Positions 6,900 through 13,295 of a stretch of 13,774 nt of DNA are shown piece after piece (position 1 is the stretch's first letter; every line of letters starts with the position of its first letter). The stretch covers positions 1 through 13,774 of the forward strand of contig CAIXZV010000142.1 of NCBI GenBank assembly GCA_903924005.1, read 5' to 3'. The translations under genes and the position numbers were made by a program. Origin of the DNA: an uncultured Chloroflexota bacterium. Its GTDB lineage: Bacteria; Chloroflexota; Limnocylindria; Limnocylindrales; CSP1-4. The notes below the pieces were generated by a model, which did no database searches, was not told where the DNA came from, and saw only the letters and a list, made by a program, of their open reading frames with translations.

Positions 6900-8819
6900 A
6901 TGAAGCCCAACCGGAGCCAGACCGGTCTGACGCATCTGCGCTGGGCAACGCTGGTCCTGCCGCTTGTCTTCGTGTGGCTGTTTGAGGTCCTGCGCTCGTT
7001 CATCCTGGACCCGCAGGTCACCGGCGCAGACGGCCACGTCATCGCGGCAATGATCATGGGCGGCGCCATCGTGGTCTTCGCCACGCTGGTCAGTCTCTAT
7101 CTCGATCGTACCCAGAAGCAGCTCGTCTCCCAGAACAAGGACCTCACGGTCACCCACGCCGTCAGCTCGGCCGTCCGCGGCGGCCTCAGCCTCCCGGATC
7201 TTCTGGAGCAGGCGCTTGACCGGGTTGTCACCCAAACAGGCGCCCTTGCCGGCGTCGTGACCATCACCACGCAGGACGATGGCCCGCTGGTCATCCGGCG
7301 GCCGGCCACCCTGCCGAGCGGTCTGGCCTGGCTGGGCATGATCCTTGACGAGCCCGCCGATCCCGCCCAGGTAGAGCCTGTCTACAGCCGTCGACAAGCG
7401 GTGGATACCGGCATCCTTGATCTGCCGCTGATCCGCGGCGCGGAGCGTATCGGCCACTTGCGCCTCACGTTTCATCCGCCGGAGGAGCCCGATATCTCGC
7501 AGGCGGCCTTTGCGGACATCTCGGGCGAGATTGCAGGCGCGGCGCAGCTTGGCCTCACCGTCGCTGACCTCCACCGTCGTGAACGAGAGCGGGCCGCGCT
7601 CTACGCCGTCGCCCTCCAGCTCACCGGCCGCAATGACCTGCGTGACGTGCTGGACACCATCACCACCCACGCGCGCGATCTCCTTGGCGCGGAGCGCGCC
7701 GTCGCCTGCCTGTCCGAGGCCCGTCCGGCCGCTCGGACCGCCGCCTCGGGTGATGCCGCTCGCCAGCCGGCCACCGATCCGCGGGCGGAGGCGGATGACA
7801 GGACGGCGGCCGCTGTCGCGTCCGTGACCTCCCGGAGCATCACCGCCCCGCTGACCAACCGTGAGCGCCTCGCGATCGCGGACGACGGGAGCATCTGCCT
7901 CGTCGCTCACGGGGACACGCCCATCCAACACCCACAGAACCCGGCGTGTCCGCTGGTGGCTGCGGACCCAACCCGCGTGTGGGCCGCGCGTCCGCTGCGC
8001 GGTCCGGACGGGATCCTTGGCGAGCTGTGTGTCGTGCGCGAAGGCCGCCCCTTTACGTCGGCTGAGCGCACGCTCCTTGGCGCCCTGGCCGACATGGCCG
8101 CCATCGCGGTCCGCACCGCCCGCCTCCATGAGGCGGAGGAGCAGGGGACCATCCACGCAGAGCGCGACCGCATCGCCCGGGAGCTGCACGACAGCATCGC
8201 GCAGGTGCTGGGTGTGATCCACCTGCAGCTGCGCTCGCTGGAGACGCGGGCGAAGGACGAGGCCAGCCACGTCATGGCCGACGAGCTGAGCCAGCTGGCC
8301 GAGACGGCAGATGAGGCCTACCGCGACGTCCGCGAGGCCATCCTCGGTCTGCGCGAGACCGTCCGCGAGGACGATGGCCTTGAGGGCAGCCTGCGCGAGT
8401 ACCTGCGCAAGTACAGCCGCCAGACGGGGATTGCCGCCACCGTCACCTGCGAAGGGGACACCCGCCGGGCGCTCAGCCCCCGTGTGGAGGTCCAGCTCCT
8501 GCGGGTTGTCCAGGAGGCCCTCACCAACACCCGCAAGCACTCGCGCGCACATCGCGTGAGCATCCGCATCGACTGCACCGGTCCGGCCGCCACGCTCACC
8601 ATCGAGGACGACGGCGTGGGCTTCGACCCGGCCTCGCTGGTGCGCTCAATGGAGGGCGGCTTCGGTCTGGCGAGCATGCGCGAGCGGGTGGAGCAGGTGG
8701 GCGGGACGCTCACCGTGCATACTGCCCGGAACGAGGGCACGACAATTGTCGTCGCGCTCCATCCAGAGGACATGCGTGGCTCACCTTCCACCCAAGCTCC
8801 GCGTACTGCTCGTCGATGA
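6900..8819 (+). CDS. Sensor histidine kinase, two TM helices, GAF-like domains, HisKA_3/HATPase_c (NarX/DegS/LiaS class)
   Basis: 639 aa. Residues about 14-37 and 44-67 are two membrane helices with a very short outside loop, so sensing is probably cytoplasmic or within the membrane. A short coiled coil (RTQKQLVSQNKDL) leads to two GAF-like regions, about 80-225 and 235-405. The dimerisation box ERDRIARELHDSIAQVLG has phospho-acceptor His430. The ATPase part shows the N box (VVQEALTNTRKHS), G1 (DDGVGF) and G2 (GGFGLASMRERV). All catalytic parts are intact. The second GAF region contains Cys270, Cys333, Cys350 and Cys377, which could support redox or metal sensing (inference). AGGTGAG at 6887-6893 sets the ATG. 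The 3' end overlaps the regulator gene by 44 bp, so the two are a cognate pair. The signal is unknown. Confidence 0.93.
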   Translation: MKPNRSQTGLTHLRWATLVLPLVFVWLFEVLRSFILDPQVTGADGHVIAAMIMGGAIVVFATLVSLYLDRTQKQLVSQNKDLTVTHAVSSAVRGGLSLPDLLEQALDRVVTQTGALAGVVTITTQDDGPLVIRRPATLPSGLAWLGMILDEPADPAQVEPVYSRRQAVDTGILDLPLIRGAERIGHLRLTFHPPEEPDISQAAFADISGEIAGAAQLGLTVADLHRRERERAALYAVALQLTGRNDLRDVLDTITTHARDLLGAERAVACLSEARPAARTAASGDAARQPATDPRAEADDRTAAAVASVTSRSITAPLTNRERLAIADDGSICLVAHGDTPIQHPQNPACPLVAADPTRVWAARPLRGPDGILGELCVVREGRPFTSAERTLLGALADMAAIAVRTARLHEAEEQGTIHAERDRIARELHDSIAQVLGVIHLQLRSLETRAKDEASHVMADELSQLAETADEAYRDVREAILGLRETVREDDGLEGSLREYLRKYSRQTGIAATVTCEGDTRRALSPRVEVQLLRVVQEALTNTRKHSRAHRVSIRIDCTGPAATLTIEDDGVGFDPASLVRSMEGGFGLASMRERVEQVGGTLTVHTARNEGTTIVVALHPEDMRGSPSTQAPRTARR

Positions 8820-9468
8820 CCAGCCGCTGTTTCGGCGTGCGCTCGCCACGCTGATCAGCGCCCAGTTCGACATGACGGTTGTGGGGGAGGGCGAGAGCGG
8901 CCGGGACGCGCTGGAGAAGGTCCGCGCGCTGCATCCGGACCTTGTGGTGATGGACGTCAACATGCCCGGCACCTCGGGCGTGGACGGTGTGACTGCCATC
9001 CGCGGGGCCGGCATCACCACGCCAATCGTCATGCTCACCGTGTCCGAGGACGACGACGACCTGTTCAGCGCCATCAAGGCGGGCGCCAACGGGTACCTGC
9101 TCAAGAACGTGCGGCCGGAGCAGCTCTTTGAGGACATGCGCGGCGTCATGCGCGGCGAAGCGCCCATCGCCCCCGCGGTGGCGGGCAAGCTGCTCGAAGC
9201 ACTGCGAACGGGCGGCATCCCGGTCCGGGGATCGGCGGCCCAGCCTGCTGCAGACTCCATCCTGACCCGGCGCGAGTCGGAGATCCTCCAGCTTGTCGCC
9301 AACGGCCTCTCCAACAAGGAGATCGCCAACGAGCTCACGATCACCGAGGGCACGGTGAAGAACCACGTGCACAACGCCCTTGAGAAGCTGCACCTGACCA
9401 ACCGCGTCCAGGCCGCCGCCTACGCCGTTCGCCAGGGTTTTGCGCATCCGGAGAACTCGCGCGACTGA
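8776..9468 (+). CDS. NarL/FixJ-family response regulator (REC + LuxR-type HTH)
   Basis: 230 aa from GTG 8776, chosen because AGAGGA (8765-8770) lies five bases upstream and the protein then begins just before the first beta strand (KLRVLLVDDQ). An upstream TTG (8746) has no ribosome site. The receiver domain is complete: Asp14-Asp15, phospho-acceptor Asp60 (VVMDVNMPG), Thr88 and Lys110 (YLLKN). The linker is followed by a LuxR-type helix-turn-helix (about residues 165-225: LTRRESEILQLVANGLSNKEIA and TEGTVKNHVHNALEKL). It acts in the cytoplasm as a DNA-binding transcription regulator, phosphorylated by the overlapping kinase. Likely targets include adjacent promoters, but no NarL-type heptamer could be assigned with confidence. 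Confidence 0.95.
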   Translation: MAHLPPKLRVLLVDDQPLFRRALATLISAQFDMTVVGEGESGRDALEKVRALHPDLVVMDVNMPGTSGVDGVTAIRGAGITTPIVMLTVSEDDDDLFSAIKAGANGYLLKNVRPEQLFEDMRGVMRGEAPIAPAVAGKLLEALRTGGIPVRGSAAQPAADSILTRRESEILQLVANGLSNKEIANELTITEGTVKNHVHNALEKLHLTNRVQAAAYAVRQGFAHPENSRD

Positions 9469-9473
9469 CGGCT

Positions 9474-9491
9474 CCCGGAGACGGCTCCGGG
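9474..9491 (+). terminator. Terminator-like hairpin after the response regulator
   Basis: Six bases after the stop, CCCGGAG-ACGG-CTCCGGG forms a perfect 7-bp GC-rich stem with a 4-base loop. No T-run follows, so it may be an intrinsic terminator of the U-poor type seen in GC-rich genomes, or an mRNA-end stabiliser. Confidence 0.45.
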
Positions 9492-9492
9492 T

Positions 9493-9527
9493 GGGTTGCG
9501 GCGCGGGTTGCGGCGCGGGTTGCGGCT
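9493..9527 (+). repeat. 12-bp tandem repeat, three copies
   Basis: GGGTTGCGGCGC occurs at 9493-9504 and 9505-9516, with a third copy shortened to GGGTTGCGGCT at 9517-9527. It is non-coding and probably a slippage-prone low-complexity tract. Confidence 0.75.
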
Positions 9528-9549
9528 GCGGGCCCGCCCTCAGCGACCG

Positions 9550-9718
9550 GTTTGGTCCACCCAGCGGCCCAACTGCGCAGTGTCTGCGCTGATTGGCTCG
9601 CCCAGCCGACCATCCGCGCGTTGCGGAGCTCTGGAGCGGTCTTCGACCGCGCAATTGGCCCTCGCCGTGGACCAGGTTGCACGCCCGCCGCGCAGTTGGG
9701 CCACGGGGTGGACCAAAC
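9550..9718. repeat. REP-like doublet: 29-bp inverted repeat (27/29) with a related inner copy
   Basis: The left arm, 9550-9578, reads GTTTGGTCCACCC-AGC-GGCCCAACTGCGC. The right arm, 9690-9718, is its reverse complement with CGT in place of AGC, so 27 of 29 positions match, 111 bp apart. A third, diverged copy in the right-arm orientation lies at 9649-9677 (21 of 29 identical to the right arm) and a weaker one near 9586-9612. Each arm can fold on itself (GTTtGG against CCcAAC). Size, inverted pairing, self-complementarity and location downstream of an operon resemble REP/BIME elements. No RAYT transposase is in the window. Confidence 0.6.
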
Positions 9719-9845
9719 TCAGTGACATGCCACGTTGCGCCCGCATGAGCTGACGCCGCCCCCCCGTGTCCACCGGTTGATAGGTCGCGGATCACCTAGA
9801 TCTCCCACGCCCTATCCCGTCGGGTATACGCAAACGCGACAGCAG

Positions 9846-9891
9846 GTGTGCCCAGCGACGGATGGGCACACGGATTGGGGACACCTAGGAT
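9846..9891 (+). promoter_or_regulatory. Palindrome overlapping a possible promoter upstream of the degenerate receiver gene
   Basis: GTGTGCCCA-N8-TGGGCACAC (9846-9854/9863-9871) is a perfect 9-bp inverted repeat. Its right arm overlaps TGGGCA (9863-9868), a possible -35 box, 17 bp before TAGGAT (9886-9891), a good -10 box. This reads as an operator blocking a promoter. If transcription starts further upstream, the same arm could instead form an RNA hairpin, and AGGTGTGCCC (9844-9853) could alternatively pair with GGGGACACCT (9877-9886). A further hairpin CGGCAC-N8-GTGCCG lies at 9892-9911. Confidence 0.4.
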
Positions 9892-9948
9892 CGGCACTGC
9901 GGGAGGTGCCGTTCAACGTGCGCACCCGTCCGACGCGGGGAGCCGGAT

Positions 9949-10344
9949 TTGTCACCGTTCGTGGTTCGCGTGCTGCTGCTTTACAGCCACCCGCTGATGG
10001 GTGAGGGTCTTGGTCGGATGCTGTCCGCCGAGCTTGGCATTGAGCTTGAATCAGCAGACATGAGCCAGCCTGAGGTTGTCTCGGCCGCATTGGCGCGCGA
10101 GCCCGAGGTGGTCATCATCGAAGAGGGCGGCCCTGTGGATGCGGCTGACGTCGTCCGTCGTTGCAAGGCCTCCGTCGTGCTGGACGTGGACATCACCACG
10201 TCGCGCGCCTGGTCGCTGCGCCGGGAGTCACTCTCCACGCGCCCGGACGACTTCCTCGCCTCGCTCCGCACCGCCGTCACCCGTGTCGTGGACAGCGGTG
10301 GCGGGTTTGACCCTGACCTGGATCTGCAGGCGGCAGGCGCCTAG
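9949..10344 (+). CDS. Degenerate stand-alone receiver (CheY-like) domain protein
   Basis: 131 aa. RVLLLYSHPLMGEGLGRML matches the first strand and helix of NarL-type receivers (VLVVDDHPLFREGLRxLL), but the acidic pair is replaced by Tyr12-Ser13. REPEVVIIEEGGP matches the phospho-acceptor strand, with Glu58 where Asp is expected. No conserved Thr/Lys switch pair follows and there is no DNA-binding domain. The TTG start has GGGGAG six bases upstream (9937-9942); GTG 9961 or 9970 are alternatives. It therefore cannot accept phosphate in the usual way, and the Glu could lock it in an active-like state. It could be a pseudo-receiver partner of the upstream kinase or regulator, or a fixed adaptor. 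It lies 33 bases before the Rieske gene, probably co-transcribed. Fold assignment is by motif reading only. Confidence 0.7.
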   Translation: MSPFVVRVLLLYSHPLMGEGLGRMLSAELGIELESADMSQPEVVSAALAREPEVVIIEEGGPVDAADVVRRCKASVVLDVDITTSRAWSLRRESLSTRPDDFLASLRTAVTRVVDSGGGFDPDLDLQAAGA

Positions 10345-10368
10345 CCTCGCGTTGGTCCTCGCGTCGGT
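10345..10368 (+). repeat. 12-bp tandem direct repeat in the gap before the Rieske gene
   Basis: CCTCGCGTTGGT (10345-10356) is followed directly by CCTCGCGTCGGT (10357-10368), 11 of 12 identical, filling most of the 33-bp gap and flanked by CTAG on both sides. TAGCAT (10370-10375) after it could be a -10 box for a leaderless Rieske mRNA. It could be a regulator site or a simple duplication. Confidence 0.6.
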
Positions 10369-10377
10369 CTAGCATGG

Positions 10378-10872
10378 GTGTCGATGGCCAGTTTCGACCC
10401 CGCCACCACACCAGTACCGCGCCGCCGCATGCTCCTGCTCATGGGCGTTGGCGCGCTGGCGGCCGGTGGTGGCCTGGGCGTGCTGCTGGAGGGCTGTGCC
10501 GGTCCGCCCGTGACCGTCAAGCTGACGGTGGATCCCGCAACGCTTGTCCCGGGCACGCCCACCGAGGTGCCGTTCACGCTCACTCGTTCTGGCGGCGACA
10601 GTCTCCCCGGCTCCACCTGGCTTGTGAAGCACAACGACGGCAGCATCACCGCCTTTGACCCGCGGTGCACCCACGCGCTCTGCCAGTACGGCTGGAACCC
10701 GGACGTTGCCAAGTTCAAGTGCAAGTGCCACGAGGGCACCTATGCGCTTGACGGCACGGTGCTGGCCGGCCCGCCGCCGCGTCCGCTTGGCCAGTTCCCG
10801 CTGCGCCTGGTGGGCGATGTGATTGAGGTTGACGTGCCGGGCGACTTCGCCACGCCCAAGGCGTCCCTCTAG
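10378..10872 (+). CDS. TAT-type Rieske [2Fe-2S] protein
   Basis: 164 aa from GTG 10378 (ATG 10384, two codons later, is equally possible; neither has a clear ribosome site). The N-terminus has a twin-arginine signal (PRRRMLLL) and a hydrophobic stretch to about residue 38, then EGC, a poor lipobox, so the protein is either cleaved, lipid-anchored or held by an uncleaved helix. The cluster-binding set is complete: Cys97-x-His99 and Cys115-x-x-His118 as ligands, with Cys102 and Cys117 for the disulfide of high-potential Rieske proteins, plus the Pro loop GPPPRPLGQFPL. It acts outside the membrane as an electron carrier. It is short and has no cytochrome b, arsenite-oxidase or dioxygenase partner gene beside it, so it is an orphan, possibly working with the cytochrome downstream. 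Confidence 0.9.
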   Translation: MSMASFDPATTPVPRRRMLLLMGVGALAAGGGLGVLLEGCAGPPVTVKLTVDPATLVPGTPTEVPFTLTRSGGDSLPGSTWLVKHNDGSITAFDPRCTHALCQYGWNPDVAKFKCKCHEGTYALDGTVLAGPPPRPLGQFPLRLVGDVIEVDVPGDFATPKASL

Positions 10873-10955
10873 CGTCTCGCCGGGCCGTCGGCTGGCAACG
10901 GCTTGCGGCACCCCCTGCCGTTCTACCTGCCGCACCGGGACCACTGGGGTCCGCT

Positions 10956-10997
10956 CGATACAGGTACCCGCCTTCGTGCGCGCGATGGCCTGTATCG
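10956..10997. promoter_or_regulatory. 9-bp inverted repeat CGATACAGG/CCTGTATCG upstream of the TPR gene
   Basis: CGATACAGG (10956-10964) and CCTGTATCG (10989-10997) are perfect inverted repeats with a 24-bp spacer in the 228-bp gap after the Rieske gene. CCTGTATCG is also present upstream of the kinase gene (6801-6809). It is a candidate binding site controlling the TPR-NHL-cytochrome operon; a long-loop RNA hairpin is the alternative. Nothing else in this gap stands out. Confidence 0.45.
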
Positions 10998-11100
10998 CAC
11001 TTCTATCCCCCGACGGATGGGAACGCGCACGCGTAAAGGCGACACTTTCGCTAGGTCGGCATGTCACATCCCGCCGGCCATGGGAGCAAGGGTGCCATTC

Positions 11101-12075
11101 ATGTCTCGGGTCACGTCCCTGACCTCGATGCCGGAGAAGGAGCTGAACCGCTGGATACGGCGGATCGCGCTCCTCTTTGTCGTCCTACTCGTCGCCTTCG
11201 TCGCCTTCTATGCGGTCGACCGCTTCCGCATGCCGCAGCCGACGATCATTGACAAGCAGCTCGCAACGCTTGAAGACGCCGTTCGCGCCAACCCGGCCGA
11301 CACCGTGTCCCGCGGCAAGCTGGCGGACCTCTACTACGCCGACAAGCGGTTCCAGGACGCCATCACGCAATACACAGCCCTGATCGACGTCAAGTCGGAC
11401 GTGGAGCTGGCGTCGCTGGGTCGCGCCAACTGCTACATGCAGCTCAAGCAGTACGACCAGGCGGCCACTGACTTCCAGGTCGTGATCAAGATCGCCGCAA
11501 CGGGCGAGATGGCCAACGTGGACCCCAACCTTGAGTCCGCCTACTACAACCTGGGTCTGGTGGCGCTCGCCAAGAATGACCCGAAGGTCGCCATCGACAA
11601 CCTGAATCTGGCGCTCAAGATCACCCGGACCGATGCAGATGCACTGAACGCCATCGGCCAGGCCTACCTCGCCGACAACCAGCTGGACAAGGCGATCGAG
11701 AGCCTCCGCGGCGCAATCGCCCTGGTGCCCGCCGGCTGGGCGGACCCGTACCAGACGATGGCCAAGGCGTACACCGCCCAGGCCAAGCCGGAGCTCGCCA
11801 CGTGGGCCAACGCCATGGCAATGCTGGAGTCCGGTGACTGGAGCGGCGCTGAGTCGCAGCTCAACACCCTGACCAGTGGCCCCGCCAAGGTGGAGGCCAT
11901 GATCGGCCTCGGCATCCTGTACGAGCAGAAGGGCGACCTCGGCACTGCCGGCTCCTGGTACTCCAAGGCACTGGCCGCAGATCCCAGCAACATCGTCGCC
12001 CAGATGGGCCTCAAGCGCGCCGGTGGCACGGTGCCCAGCAACGCGCTGCCGAGCGCCACCCCGGGGGCAAGCTGA
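11101..12075 (+). CDS. Membrane-anchored TPR-repeat protein
   Basis: 324 aa. I start at ATG 11101, with AAGGGTG (11088-11094) six bases upstream; the frame is open much further 5' but that part is Arg/His-rich non-coding-like sequence. ATG codon 10 is an alternative. One transmembrane helix (about residues 19-38, after WIRR) orients the C-terminus outside. The rest is helical TPR pairs, about six, with typical lines such as GKLADLYYADKRFQDAITQY, YYNLGLVALAKNDPKVAI, LNAIGQAYLADNQLDKAIESL and AMIGLGILYEQKGDLGTA. TPRs bind other proteins, so this is likely an extracytoplasmic scaffold or assembly factor, possibly for the cytochrome or NHL protein next to it. The stop overlaps the next start by one base (TGATG), indicating translational coupling. 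Confidence 0.88.
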   Translation: MSRVTSLTSMPEKELNRWIRRIALLFVVLLVAFVAFYAVDRFRMPQPTIIDKQLATLEDAVRANPADTVSRGKLADLYYADKRFQDAITQYTALIDVKSDVELASLGRANCYMQLKQYDQAATDFQVVIKIAATGEMANVDPNLESAYYNLGLVALAKNDPKVAIDNLNLALKITRTDADALNAIGQAYLADNQLDKAIESLRGAIALVPAGWADPYQTMAKAYTAQAKPELATWANAMAMLESGDWSGAESQLNTLTSGPAKVEAMIGLGILYEQKGDLGTAGSWYSKALAADPSNIVAQMGLKRAGGTVPSNALPSATPGAS

Positions 12076-13190
12076 TGTCCGCGTCCGAAGATCCCACCCC
12101 TGAGGGGGCCGTGACCCCCGAGGCGCCCGCCGCTGAGCCGCCCGCTGCCGCTCCGGCTGACGCTGAGACGCCCGCGGCAGCCGCCGCTGATGCAGCGGCC
12201 CCTGTCGTCCCAGTCGAGGAGAAGCGCCGCCGCAAGCTCATCCTGCTGCTGCTGCTCTCGCTCGCGTTCATCCTCCTGCTCGCCATCGCGATCTGGTACT
12301 TGATCTTCCGCCAGCCCATCAACGTGATCCCCCCGCCTCCCGGCGGGACCGTGATGCCCAATTACGTCACCTCGATCTACGGCGTCACGCGGCCGCTTGG
12401 CGCGGCAGTGACCGACGACGGCAGCCGGATCTTCATCGGCGAGACCGATGGCGACCGGATCGCCAAGGTGTTTGACAGCGGTGGTGCGCAGGTGGGCCTG
12501 CTCCAGCCGCCCGTCTCAACCGGCAGCAGCCACGTCCCGGTGTATCTCGCGCGCAACCCGGTCACCAACGAGATCTACGTCTCGGACCGGCCCACGGCCG
12601 CCATCTACGTCTACGACACCAGCGGCAACTACCTGCGCCAGCTGAACGTGCCACAGGGTCTCGACACCTGGGCGCCGCTCGGCCTGGCCTTCGATGCTGC
12701 CGGCAACCTCTACGTCACCAACGTCAACGCCAACCCGCAGGACGTGGTCAAGCTGGACGCGTCGGGCAAGGTCGTGCAGACATTCGGCACCAACGAGGGC
12801 ATGTCGTTCCCCAACGGCGTGGCGGTCGACAGCAACGGCAACGTCTACGTCACCGACAGCAACAACGGTCGTCTGCTGGTCTACAGCGCGGACGGCACGC
12901 TGCAGGCGCAGGTCGGCCGTGGTGTCGGTGTCGGCAACCTCGGCCTGCCGCGCGGGGTCGCGATCACCAATACCGGTCAGGTCCTCGTGGCGGATGCCAC
13001 CGGCCAGGCCATCGAGGTCTTCTCGGTCCTCAAGTCCGGTGAGAAGCGCCTCAACTTCCTGGGCAGCTTCGGTGCCGAGGGTGGCGCCGACGGCCAATTC
13101 GAATATCCCAACGGCCTGACGCTGGATGGCAGGGGACACATCTACATTGCCGACTCTGGCAACAAGCGCCTACAGGTCTGGAGCTACTGA
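12075..13190 (+). CDS. Membrane-anchored NHL-repeat beta-propeller protein
   Basis: 371 aa. Residues 1-50 are Ala/Pro/Glu-rich and probably a disordered cytoplasmic tail. KRRRK then precedes one hydrophobic helix (about 54-78), giving a cytoplasm-in, propeller-out topology. From about residue 100 there are six NHL-type blades, each with a P-x-G-[VL]-A-[VF]-D-x-x-G-x-[LV]-Y-V-[TA]-[DN] core: FPNGVAVDSNGNVYVTD and YPNGLTLDGRGHIYIAD are the clearest. The count fits a closed six-bladed propeller ending at the last blade. NHL propellers bind partners or ligands and seldom catalyse. Gene order TPR-NHL-cytochrome suggests a surface redox complex. The ATG overlaps the TPR stop by one base. A lyase or peptidylglycine-type enzyme cannot be excluded but no metal-binding set was seen. 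Confidence 0.9.
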   Translation: MSASEDPTPEGAVTPEAPAAEPPAAAPADAETPAAAAADAAAPVVPVEEKRRRKLILLLLLSLAFILLLAIAIWYLIFRQPINVIPPPPGGTVMPNYVTSIYGVTRPLGAAVTDDGSRIFIGETDGDRIAKVFDSGGAQVGLLQPPVSTGSSHVPVYLARNPVTNEIYVSDRPTAAIYVYDTSGNYLRQLNVPQGLDTWAPLGLAFDAAGNLYVTNVNANPQDVVKLDASGKVVQTFGTNEGMSFPNGVAVDSNGNVYVTDSNNGRLLVYSADGTLQAQVGRGVGVGNLGLPRGVAITNTGQVLVADATGQAIEVFSVLKSGEKRLNFLGSFGAEGGADGQFEYPNGLTLDGRGHIYIADSGNKRLQVWSY

Positions 13191-13231
13191 CATGCCGATG
13201 AAGCGAGGGAGGTGACACCGGCAGATCAACC

Positions 13232-13248
13232 GCCGCCTTGTTGGCGGC
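13232..13248 (+). other. Stem-loop between the NHL and cytochrome genes
   Basis: GCCGCC-TTGTT-GGCGGC is a perfect 6-bp GC stem with a 5-base loop in the 105-bp gap, 47 bases before the cytochrome start. No T-run follows, so it is more likely an mRNA processing or stabilising hairpin, or a partial terminator, than a full stop. It is followed by a near-ideal ribosome site (AAGGAGGT, 13281-13288) that would favour high cytochrome synthesis. Confidence 0.5.
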
Positions 13249-13295
13249 TCCCATCAACGAACACCGCAATTAGTGAGAGAAAGGAGGTAAGGCCA

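Larger units (their letters stand above)
9469..9948. other. 480-bp intergenic stretch rich in repeats, no credible gene
   Basis: Between the response regulator and the degenerate receiver gene. Short open frames exist on both strands but are Arg/Pro/Ser/Trp-rich by-products of the repeats and lack ribosome sites. In order it holds a terminator-like hairpin, a 12-bp tandem repeat, a REP-like inverted pair, then a promoter/operator-like segment with palindromes just before the next gene. CACCTAG-ATC (9793-9802) and CACCTAGGATC (9882-9892) also form a direct repeat. Confidence 0.6.

Noticed and set aside
6831..8552. A 573-codon open frame antisense to the sensor kinase
   Set aside because: No recognisable domain, and the sense frame has all kinase motifs in order.
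9496..9773. Short proteins on either strand across the repeat region
   Set aside because: The frames exist only because the repeats are GC-rich; no ribosome sites and no domain.
10903..11100. A 66-residue N-terminal extension of the TPR protein
   Set aside because: Arg/His/Pro-rich and covering the inverted repeat; ATG 11101 has a ribosome site and directly precedes the membrane helix.
13191..13215. A seven-codon leader peptide (MPMKRGR) after the NHL gene
   Set aside because: No ribosome site of its own and no attenuation logic visible.
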